In this document: in pieces, positions 1 to 5,686 of the stretch
Layout: each line of letters starts with the position of its first letter
How positions within the stretch are numbered: the stretch's first letter is position 1
Source: Bacteroidales bacterium
Lineage (GTDB): Bacteria > Bacteroidota > Bacteroidia > Bacteroidales > UBA932
Assembly (NCBI GenBank): GCA_017538685.1
Contig: JAFYIK010000089.1
Span: forward strand, 1 to 5,686
Direction of reading: 5' to 3'
DNA: 5,686 bases
The notes under the pieces: model-generated
What the model saw: the letters and a program-made list of their open reading frames with translations, nothing else
The model's database searches: none
Told to the model about the DNA's origin: nothing
Program-made: the position numbers and the translations under genes

Positions 1-1766
1 TATGCAGATGTTATCTTCGGCATATAGCCGGAGAGGTCTATGGAGGTGTCGCCTATCTTTGTCCAGGTTGAATTTGCGTAGACATATTCTTCGTATTTGT
101 CTGCTCCGCTACCGGCGGGTCCTATGAGGTACAGGACGTTCGAAGCAGGCGAGCTAACGGCCGAGGTGGATGCTGCTATCTCGTAGTGGAACTGGTCTAT
201 GGCCCCGATGAGCTGCTGTACTTCGGACTTCGTGTAGTAGTAGGAAGACATTCCTGTTATCTCGGCGACTGAGTGGCCGTGGCCTTTGAGGGCTACGACG
301 CGGGTGTCTTCGTCGACGTTCAGGGTCTCGAAGTGTGAGCCCTGGGTGGCTTGATCTTCGCACCACATCACGTCGGAGCCGCCACTGGATCCGCTGTTCC
401 CTCCTGCTCCACCGGCTGTCACGAAGCTATTGGTGTAGATACCGTGGGAGAAGTGGAATCCGGTGTTTGTGAGTTCGATGTAGTGCTGGTCGTCGCCGAA
501 GAAGATCTTCTGCGAAGCCGCAATCTTCAGTCCGGCGCCGAAGGTCTTCAGGGCGGTTATCGTCTGCGCCGTCCCCAAGGTGACAAAGCTCTGTGCGAGT
601 GCTTCCGAGAGTGCGGTTGTATTGAGCCCGAAAGTTATCCTCGGCTGCGCCGCATTGCCATCTATGAGGGAAGAGACTACGGTGACGTAGTTGTCGCCGC
701 GGAGGTTTATGGAGTTTCTGGAAGTCCATCTGTCGTTGGTGTCAAAGGCGTCGGAGTACTGTCGGTAGAGCAGCTGCGAGAGATAGACATCCCCGTTGGC
801 TGCCGCCTGATTGTTGACGTTGTTGGGCAGCGGGAAGTCGCCCACTTCGTAGGAGCTTCGCACGAGCAGCTTCGACTGGTTGTAGATGGTCAGTGCTCCG
901 TCCGACATCGAGAAGTTGATGCCAGCGCCGGAGTTTATGGCCAGTGTCTTTGCTTCGCCGATGTTGAACGACAGCAGCTGTGTATTCTGGTGCGAATATG
1001 TGCTGCCGGTGATGGTCAGGTTCACCAGGCTGTTCCTTCCTGTGCCGCCGTGTGATACGGGTAATATGCCGTTGCTGAAGTAGTTTTCCGGGGTCGGTGC
1101 GTACACTATCACTTCGGGGTCATCATCGATGGTAATGCCTGCTATGGCTGTCCCGCTCTGAAGGATCGGCCGCCAGACGACCGTCGTTCCGCCGCCGGTG
1201 GCGCCACCGCCTCCGCCTGTGCCGACTCCTCCTGCGGTGATGCTGGAGTCTGAGTAGAACGGCAGTGGTGTATGGAGGCAGGCTACACCGTTCACTATGA
1301 CCACTTCCAGGTGGGCCGTAGTCGTAGGCGACTGGGTCGGGGTGAAGGTAAGCGGTCCGGAGACGCCTTCGCCGGTGAAGTTGTTTCCCCAGAGTGCTGC
1401 GGGCTTCAGCGCCGGATAGATGTTGGCGCCCTGGTGGTCGAGCAGCTGCGCTATATGACCTTCGGAAACGGGGCCAAGGTACGGGATGGTGTTCTTGTCT
1501 GTCAGATGTGCGATCCTGGACGGGATGGGCACGGAGGTCGCGGAGGTGCCGTCATAGGTTATATCCTGCTCAGATACCGTTCCGTGGGTGAAGGTCAGCG
1601 GTCTGGTGACGGGGATTAGTATCGATGCGAGTACCTCTTCGGTGATGCGGGCTGTGATGGAGCCGAGGCTTGCTTTTGCCCATTCTTCGGAGAAGGGTGA
1701 CTGGACTGGTATCAGCAGCTGGTCGTCGAGCGACGCATCCGGATAGTCAATCAGTCGGGGCGCTAA
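1..1766 (-). CDS. Modular tail fibre-like protein, 3' end outside window, start by frameshift or unknown
   Basis: The frame is open from the TGA at 1983-1985 to the left edge; from TTA at 1766 it gives 588 codons. Numbering from that Leu, the visible parts are: LIDYPDASLDDQLLIPVQSP (5-24), which looks like the beginning of a fibre domain; YDGTSATSVPIPSRIAHL (about 71-88), like repeats in phage fibres; LWGNNFTGEGVSGPLTF (125-141); a glycine-rich linker (171-198); LPVSHGGTGRNSL (235-247), the GGTG motif common in phage fibres and collars; KIFFGDDQHYIEL (from 420) leading to a second glycine linker (444-468); GHGHSVAEITG (495-505); YYYTKSEVQQLI (509-520); and WTKIGDTSIDLSGY (568-581). These patterns support a trimeric, receptor-contacting tail fibre. 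No ATG occurs in frame before about position 907, and the single GTG near 1540 lies inside a fibre repeat with no ribosome site. A -1 shift from the 357-aa gene is therefore the simplest route to expression. A non-AUG start or a broken gene are alternatives. Confidence 0.75.
363..437 (-). repeat. Fibre module copy B: Y-T-N-S-F-V-T-A-G-G plus glycine linker
   Basis: Encodes 25 residues starting YTNSFVTAGG, followed by a Gly/Ser/Asn-rich run and ending DVMW. It is the second copy of the module at 1173-1256, about 270 residues later. It follows KIFFGDDQHYIEL...GFHFSHGI, which looks like a beta-structured fibre unit. The glycine run probably acts as a flexible linker between fibre domains. Confidence 0.5.
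1173..1256 (-). repeat. Fibre module copy A: Y-S-D-S-S-I-T-A-G-G plus glycine linker
   Basis: Encodes 28 residues starting YSDSSITAGG, followed by a Gly/Thr/Ala-rich run and ending VVW. It matches copy B at 363-437 in layout and in 6 of the first 10 residues, with three more conservative changes (S/T, D/N, I/V). The preceding 20 or so residues also share a weak pattern (LEV/IEL, N-G, H). It is a protein-level internal duplication within the fibre, not a DNA repeat of mobile origin. Confidence 0.5.
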
Positions 1767-1774
1767 AAAAAAAG
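1763..1774 (-). other. Putative -1 frameshift/slippage site (CTTTTTTTTTAG)
   Basis: Minus strand reads C, nine T (1773-1765), then AG. In the 357-aa frame the codons are CTT TTT TTT TAG. This contains the heptamer T_TTT_TTT in the correct phase, with the zero-frame stop immediately after it. Slipping back one base gives TTA GCG CCC CGA CTG, which is the fibre frame (protein LFF-LAPRL). Adding one T in a transcript has the same result; losing one T gives a 5-residue extension and stop. No strong stimulatory hairpin sits 5-9 bases downstream, and no Shine-Dalgarno-like stimulator lies 10-14 bases upstream. Nine T is long enough for RNA polymerase slippage to be a serious alternative. Confidence 0.5.
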
Positions 1775-2836
1775 CGTTCCGGATGGAGAGGGTATCTGGA
1801 GGGCGGGGAGCGTGTCGCTTGACCGCGAAAACTGCGGGATACTCCCCTCCTTCGACAGTCTGAAGGAGAAGGTAGAGGACGCGAGGTTGTCGCGGTCTTT
1901 CGCCTGAAGTGAAGAGGCGTCGATGATGACCGGCTCCGCCGTGCCCGCGATGATTGCCCAGGCCTTGCCGGATGCCATAAGTTCATATACCCAGCGCGCC
2001 TCGACCGGTGTACCGTATCCCGTCACCTGATTCCACGTGAGGTCTCGGCGGGATGTTATGTTGATGCGCTCCTCGCCAATGGCCGCCGACTCGTGCTCGA
2101 TATTGGAGCCGAGGGTGCAGGCGCCGCGGAAGATGAAGGTGTCGAGCCCGCCGAGGGAGTTTACGCAGATGAAGAAGTGTTCTTCGCCAGTAGTGGGTTC
2201 TACTACGTAACGCTGTATATAGCTCAGGCGCGTGCCGCCGCTCTCGACCCACACATCCACGAGGCCATAGAGGTCGCTCTGGCTTTCGCCACTCAGGGAG
2301 AAGAGGCGGCTGGGTGTCGTGTTGACCGTTGTCAGGGTGCCGGCGGACAAGGTGTCTACGGATATGGTCTTCGTGGAGCCGTTCTTTTTATAGAACTTCG
2401 CCTTCACGGTGCCGGCACCGTAATAGCTCAGGTATTCCGGGGCGTCCCAGACGGTGCGCTTCGTCTGCGGCTGCCAGGTGAGCCAGTTCGCGGCCGCGAA
2501 TTGTGCCGTGGTAAGTGACAGGTTATGGACAGACGTGGGGACAACCACGAAGGTTCCTACTGATGTACCGTCTACGTATGCAGTGAATGAACGCTTCGCG
2601 CCGGTCTGAGCGTATTTATTGCTGGATGGGAGGCTTACGAAAAGATATGGGCGTACAGCTTCCCTCACGTCTATCTCTATGCGTGAGTTTCCGTCCGGGG
2701 CATAAGTTTCAGATATGACGTTTGTGCTGTTGTTGAGTTTCAGGACAAACGAAACTTCTGCGCTGCTGGAGAGCACGTAGGACTTGAGATTGCCGAGGAA
2801 CGAGAGGGCGTCTGGTTGCTGGGTTATTGAAGCCAT
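1763..2836 (-). CDS. Tail/baseplate-type protein, 357 aa, ending in a T9 slippery tract
   Basis: A complete frame of 357 residues starting MASITQQPDALSFLGNLK. The composition is beta-rich with many Ser/Thr and no signal peptide or membrane helix. Recognisable stretches are RIEIDVREAVRPYLF (about 52-66), a central FFICVNSLGGLDTFIF (221-236) and a C-terminal STFSFRLSKEG (about 321-331). The central motif, an aromatic/NSLGG/DTF pattern, recurs in Bacteroidota prophage tail proteins as I remember them; I cannot give a family name. It lies 35 bases after the 691-aa gene and is probably in the same operon, so a tip or baseplate role next to the fibre is likely. The gene ends ACG CTT TTT TTT TAG, so its stop directly follows a slippery run and the protein ends GTLFF. 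A -1 shift would extend it by at least 588 residues into the fibre frame; a +1 shift would add only SAPTD before a stop at 1747-1749. Certain as a gene; function uncertain. Confidence 0.75.
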   Translation of the reverse strand: MASITQQPDALSFLGNLKSYVLSSSAEVSFVLKLNNSTNVISETYAPDGNSRIEIDVREAVRPYLFVSLPSSNKYAQTGAKRSFTAYVDGTSVGTFVVVPTSVHNLSLTTAQFAAANWLTWQPQTKRTVWDAPEYLSYYGAGTVKAKFYKKNGSTKTISVDTLSAGTLTTVNTTPSRLFSLSGESQSDLYGLVDVWVESGGTRLSYIQRYVVEPTTGEEHFFICVNSLGGLDTFIFRGACTLGSNIEHESAAIGEERINITSRRDLTWNQVTGYGTPVEARWVYELMASGKAWAIIAGTAEPVIIDASSLQAKDRDNLASSTFSFRLSKEGSIPQFSRSSDTLPALQIPSPSGTLFF

Positions 2837-2843
2837 AGTTGTG

Positions 2844-2851
2844 CAAAGTTA
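2844..2851 (-). promoter_or_regulatory. Candidate Bacteroidota -7 box (TAACTTTG) before the 357-aa gene
   Basis: The 35-base gap between the 691-aa and 357-aa genes contains TAACTTTG (followed by CA) on the minus strand. It fits the known Bacteroidota -7 consensus TAnnTTTG exactly. It ends only 7 bases before the ATG at 2836, so a transcript starting there would be nearly leaderless. I find no clear TTTG -33 partner at the usual spacing. There is also no Shine-Dalgarno sequence before this ATG, which is common in Bacteroidota. A chance match, or an A/T-rich translation-initiation region, is equally possible. Confidence 0.35.
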
Positions 2852-2871
2852 TGCCGTGGGCGGTCTGAAGG

Positions 2872-4947
2872 TTAGGACAGTGAAACGGCCGTAAGCCATA
2901 CTTCGACTTCCTGTGTTTCGAGGATATGGAAGGTTGTGCCGGTAGCCGAGGCGTATTCGGTATACCCTATGTCCAGGACGCGGAGGATGTGCGGCGATGT
3001 TTCTCCTGCTGTTTTCGGCGAGCCGATATACAGAGGCACTTGGTCGGTGTTGTTATGGCTGGAGTATTCGTCATTGTAGCGGCCGATGATAGTCTTGTCG
3101 GGATTCGCCGTCTGGACGGCCGCTACGGCGGCCACGGCCTGCGTCTCGTTCAGCTGCCAGGTGAGCGTGGTATACGGCATAGTGAACGGTTCGTCGTGCT
3201 GGCTGTCGGCAAAGTCCTTTACCAGGTAGAACGCTGCCGCTGAGCAGCGCAGTTCCTTTCCTGCCTGGTAATCGAGCCGGACCGGGAGGGCTTTCTGGCC
3301 CTTGATGAGCTTCAGCGAGTACAGGTTGTACGAGAGGATCTCGCCTGGTGAGAGATTGAAGCGTCCTTCTATCTTCGGGGCATTGTTCAGGAGTATGTCA
3401 TTATATCGCTCGAAGAACTTGCGGAATAGCCCTGGGGCATTGAGCCGGATCTTTCCTGTGCGTGTTCCGCCTGCGTTGTTATACGGCTGCGTAGTGCCAT
3501 AAAAATAGCAGCTGCCGGTATCGATGGTATCTGTCCATACCGTGAGCCCGCCGTAGTCGCAGATTATGATGCTCTGCTTGCCAGAGGCTTCCTCGCCGAT
3601 GCGTGCGGTATGCCGGTGGATGCGTTCTCCGATGTACGGAGCGAGCCACTGGCCGTTGACTTTCATCATCGGGGGCACGGGGTCTATGGGGGCGTAGTTC
3701 ACGCTTTCTTCGGAGTTCTTGCGGTCATAGGCGACTATCATTGTACCCACTTTGCGGTAGATGCGGCCGATGGGATAGGTGTCGCCGACGTTCTTTGAAA
3801 GCGTCACTCCCACTTCTGAGAGGTTGCCCGTTGCAGGATCCACGTGCAGGCCGTAGGCGGTGGTATTGTTCGGCTGTGCCACGGTGCCATACTGTTCTTT
3901 CATTGCTTCGAGCGTTTCCGCCACGGGTGACGCTCCGTCGATGGATGTGTCGGAAGTGAGGACGATGCGCTTAGAGCGTTCCAGGGTGACGGTAAGCGAG
4001 TCGATGAGTTTTGGGGACAGGTTCTCGTAGGCTTCGCCGGCGAGGATGTCGTCGAGCAGGACGATATCCACTTTCGCTGCTTCCGGGTGCACAATCACCT
4101 GGGCGAGGAATTTGGATCGTATCCACTCGAGGAGCTCGCCTACGGTCACGTCGGGCACGAGGTCCGCGTAGTCGATACGGCCGGGACATATGACATCAGA
4201 GCAGTTATGGAGCAGCACCAGGCCGGAGAGGATGCTGTCTGTTGCAAAGCAGTTCGCGCCGATGGTGTATCCGCAGAGGTAGAAGAGTTTTTCGATGAAT
4301 ACGCGCAGCTTCAGGAACGGCGCTATGCCGTATCCGTCCGGGACGCGCACGTCGTTCCCGCCTTCCTTGATCATTCGTCCGCTGTGCGCCAGGTTAAAGA
4401 TGTCGCTGGATCCGGAGCGCGTTAACGGCCATCCGTCGGGGATGACAGGTTCGTTGTTTAACCCCTCGGGGTTTCCGTAATCGTCGAGAGCTCCTATTCC
4501 CACAGGGAAGAGCACGAAATCATCTGATACCTGCTGCTTGTAAACGCTGAAGAGGTAGGTGTACCAGGCGGCCGGCGTGCTGTAGTCGTTTCGGACGATG
4601 CGCCCGAAGAGGTCCTTCAGGGGTGTGTCGCGGTACTTGGCGTACAGGGCGGAGTCTTCCACACCTATGGCGACCGTGATTCCTTCTTCAGAGGCGGATT
4701 CTACGACCAGTGCGCCCTTCTTCTGCAGGGGGCCTACTGAGAGTATAGCGTCGAATATGTTCGCAAAGCGGGTGGACCGGCCGATCCTGGTGGGATACGA
4801 CAGCTTCGACAGGTTATCCGGAGTCGCCGGTATGGTCGCCGGCAGAGAGGCTGCGCCGTCATCGGAGAAGAAGGCGTTGTTCTGCTCTATGTCGAAGGCG
4901 AAGTCTTCAGGAAGGGATATCTCCCCTTTTGGCACTGACAGTTTCAT
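2872..4947 (-). CDS. Tail/baseplate-type structural protein, 691 aa
   Basis: A complete 691-residue frame. The start at 4947 is favoured by the ATGA overlap with the tape-measure-like gene and a purine-rich GGAAAG a few bases upstream. There is no signal peptide or membrane segment. The N-terminus (about 1-120; ISLPEDFAFDIEQNN, then PATIPATPDNLSKLSYP) resembles a family I associate with Bacteroidota prophages directly after the tape measure. A middle block (about 211-305) has FLKLRVFIEKLFYLCGYTIG, ELLEWIRSKF at 271-280, and four cysteines at 225, 233, 249 and 254. A later block (about 507-560) has LFRKFFERYNDILL and LSPGEILSYNLYSLKLIKG. Its position suggests a tail-tip or baseplate component, perhaps filling the distal-tail or hub role of other long-tailed phages. 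That role is inferred from order alone; I see no peptidase, lysozyme or glycosidase motif. The C-terminus (VEVWLTAVSLS) looks intact. Confidence 0.7.
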   Translation of the reverse strand: MKLSVPKGEISLPEDFAFDIEQNNAFFSDDGAASLPATIPATPDNLSKLSYPTRIGRSTRFANIFDAILSVGPLQKKGALVVESASEEGITVAIGVEDSALYAKYRDTPLKDLFGRIVRNDYSTPAAWYTYLFSVYKQQVSDDFVLFPVGIGALDDYGNPEGLNNEPVIPDGWPLTRSGSSDIFNLAHSGRMIKEGGNDVRVPDGYGIAPFLKLRVFIEKLFYLCGYTIGANCFATDSILSGLVLLHNCSDVICPGRIDYADLVPDVTVGELLEWIRSKFLAQVIVHPEAAKVDIVLLDDILAGEAYENLSPKLIDSLTVTLERSKRIVLTSDTSIDGASPVAETLEAMKEQYGTVAQPNNTTAYGLHVDPATGNLSEVGVTLSKNVGDTYPIGRIYRKVGTMIVAYDRKNSEESVNYAPIDPVPPMMKVNGQWLAPYIGERIHRHTARIGEEASGKQSIIICDYGGLTVWTDTIDTGSCYFYGTTQPYNNAGGTRTGKIRLNAPGLFRKFFERYNDILLNNAPKIEGRFNLSPGEILSYNLYSLKLIKGQKALPVRLDYQAGKELRCSAAAFYLVKDFADSQHDEPFTMPYTTLTWQLNETQAVAAVAAVQTANPDKTIIGRYNDEYSSHNNTDQVPLYIGSPKTAGETSPHILRVLDIGYTEYASATGTTFHILETQEVEVWLTAVSLS

Positions 4948-5686
4948 TTCTTTCCGAGGACTTTTTTAAGGTACTGAGCCACTTCCGTCTTCTTGTTCGC
5001 ATCGGAGTACACGACCACGGCCGGCAGCGGGAGGCTGTCGCGCAGCTCCTTCAGCAGGTCGTAGGTGCGGCGCAGCAGCTCGCTGTCACCGTTTCCTTCA
5101 TCCAGGACGTAGCCGGTCAGCTGTGCCCCGCCGTCCTGGGTTGTCTGTCCTCCGTCCGCGAAGCCCGGCACTCCCGAGCGGTAGGACTTGCGCTGGCGCA
5201 TCGATTCCAGGGAGGCGAAGACGACGGGGTTGGCGCGCACCATAGCGGCCGGTGCCACCCATTCGTTCGCGTGGACTACGCCGACGGCCTGGTAGTCGTT
5301 GGACCGGCTTTCCGTGAATCCTCCGGAGCTGTATCCGGTGAGCGTTCGCACTCCTGTGGAGCTGCCGGTGGCGGAGGATCCGGATGAAGAGATGCTGGAG
5401 TTCTTGATGGCATCGCGCTGCGCGATGATCACTGCGACCTGGGCGGCTGTCGTGGCGGCGAGCAGGGCTGCGGCTATCGCTCCGCCGACAGGGCCGAGGT
5501 CGGCGAAGGCCTTCATCGCTGTGACGGCTCCGTTTGCTACGGTCGTGGCGATGTTGATGCCCATATTCACATCGGCGTAGCGTTTCTGGAGGTCCAGCTG
5601 CTTGCGCTCATAGTCTTCGTTGATTCTCTCGCGGGCATCAGCGTTGTCGCCTGCAGCTGTGAGGTCTGCCTGCATCTGTGCTTCCA
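4944..5686 (-). CDS. Tail tape-measure-like protein, C-terminal part (5' end outside window)
   Basis: The frame is open to the right edge (residues E-A-Q precede the first internal Met), so only the last 246 residues are present; the internal ATG at 5675 is not the real start. Visible parts in order: a charged, probably helical stretch (about residues 4-38, with ERINEDYERKQLDLQKRY); a long hydrophobic Ala/Gly/Val-rich segment (about 40-90, including GPVGGAIAAALLAATTAAQV); a Ser/Gly low-complexity linker; then a GYSSGGFT...VGVVHANEWVAP...LESMRQ stretch. I recognise this last pattern as common near the C-terminus of tape-measure proteins in Bacteroidota prophages. The tail ends in basic residues (GKK). 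The family spans the tail tube, sets its length and may help DNA entry across membranes. The stop overlaps the next start as ATGA (4944-4947), which implies translational coupling. The role rests on pattern memory and context, not on a search. Confidence 0.75.
   Translation of the reverse strand, partial: EAQMQADLTAAGDNADARERINEDYERKQLDLQKRYADVNMGINIATTVANGAVTAMKAFADLGPVGGAIAAALLAATTAAQVAVIIAQRDAIKNSSISSSGSSATGSSTGVRTLTGYSSGGFTESRSNDYQAVGVVHANEWVAPAAMVRANPVVFASLESMRQRKSYRSGVPGFADGGQTTQDGGAQLTGYVLDEGNGDSELLRRTYDLLKELRDSLPLPAVVVYSDANKKTEVAQYLKKVLGKK

Noticed and set aside
351..1055. Open plus-strand frame of 234 codons
   Set aside because: It lies opposite the fibre frame, whose translation has several recognisable fibre motifs. 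The plus-strand product has no coherent domain, so it is a shadow.
1724..1735. Small hairpin (CGTC/GACG stem) downstream of the slippery tract
   Set aside because: It begins about 30 bases after the heptamer and has only four or five base pairs, so it is not a convincing -1 stimulator. A larger pseudoknot would need a folding program.
1842..1852. Strong Shine-Dalgarno-like AAGGAGGGGAG on the minus strand inside the 357-aa gene
   Set aside because: No ATG, GTG or TTG follows at a useful distance in the fibre frame, and it is about 70 bases before the slippery tract, too far to stimulate a shift.
1747..1986. Minus-strand frame ending FFFSAPTD that also crosses the T9 tract
   Set aside because: It is the +1 frame of the 357-aa gene with an arginine/serine-rich, non-protein-like sequence. 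It matters only as the short product of a +1 slip.
4962..4967. A6 run (minus strand CTT AAA AAA GTC) near the end of the tape-measure-like gene
   Set aside because: The run is out of phase for the A_AAA_AAG heptamer, and the gene ends normally with an ATGA overlap a few codons later. No alternative product is suggested.
5440..5580. Hydrophobic Ala/Gly/Val segment that could suggest a separate membrane or holin gene
   Set aside because: It is in frame within the tape-measure-like protein, and hydrophobic segments are normal in that family.

Overview
The window looks like part of the tail module of a phage or prophage of a Bacteroidota host, probably gut Bacteroidales. The evidence is the style of the structural proteins and the genome layout. 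There is no marker gene here that fixes the taxon. All convincing genes lie on the minus strand and read right to left as one tight cluster. GC content looks to be in the mid-50s by eye, and AUA is used unusually often for isoleucine. I see no RNA gene, CRISPR array, insertion sequence, integrase or terminator.

Layout in transcription order. (1) 5686-4944: C-terminal 246 residues of a tail tape-measure-like protein, cut by the right edge. (2) 4947-2872: a 691-residue tail or baseplate-type protein whose start codon overlaps the previous stop (ATGA). (3) 2836-1763: a 357-residue beta-rich tail or baseplate-type protein, preceded by a 35-base gap that carries a Bacteroidota-like -7 promoter motif. 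(4) 1766-1: at least 588 codons of a modular, glycine-rich tail fibre protein, cut by the left edge. The fibre frame fills the left third of the window; it is easily missed because it has neither a normal start nor a stop inside the window.

The most interesting point is the junction of genes 3 and 4. The 357-residue gene ends in nine consecutive T (minus strand CTTTTTTTTTAG), and its TAG stop comes directly after a T_TTT_TTT slippery heptamer. A -1 shift there leads straight into the fibre frame. That frame has no credible ATG, GTG or TTG start of its own near its beginning. Either the phage makes a short baseplate protein and a long baseplate-fibre fusion by ribosomal or transcriptional slippage, or the T tract is a phase-variable switch, or it is a one-base homopolymer error or mutation. 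The sequence alone cannot separate these.

Taken together, the genes probably build the distal part of a long tail: the tape measure sets tail length, the next two proteins form the tip or baseplate, and the fibre contacts the host surface.
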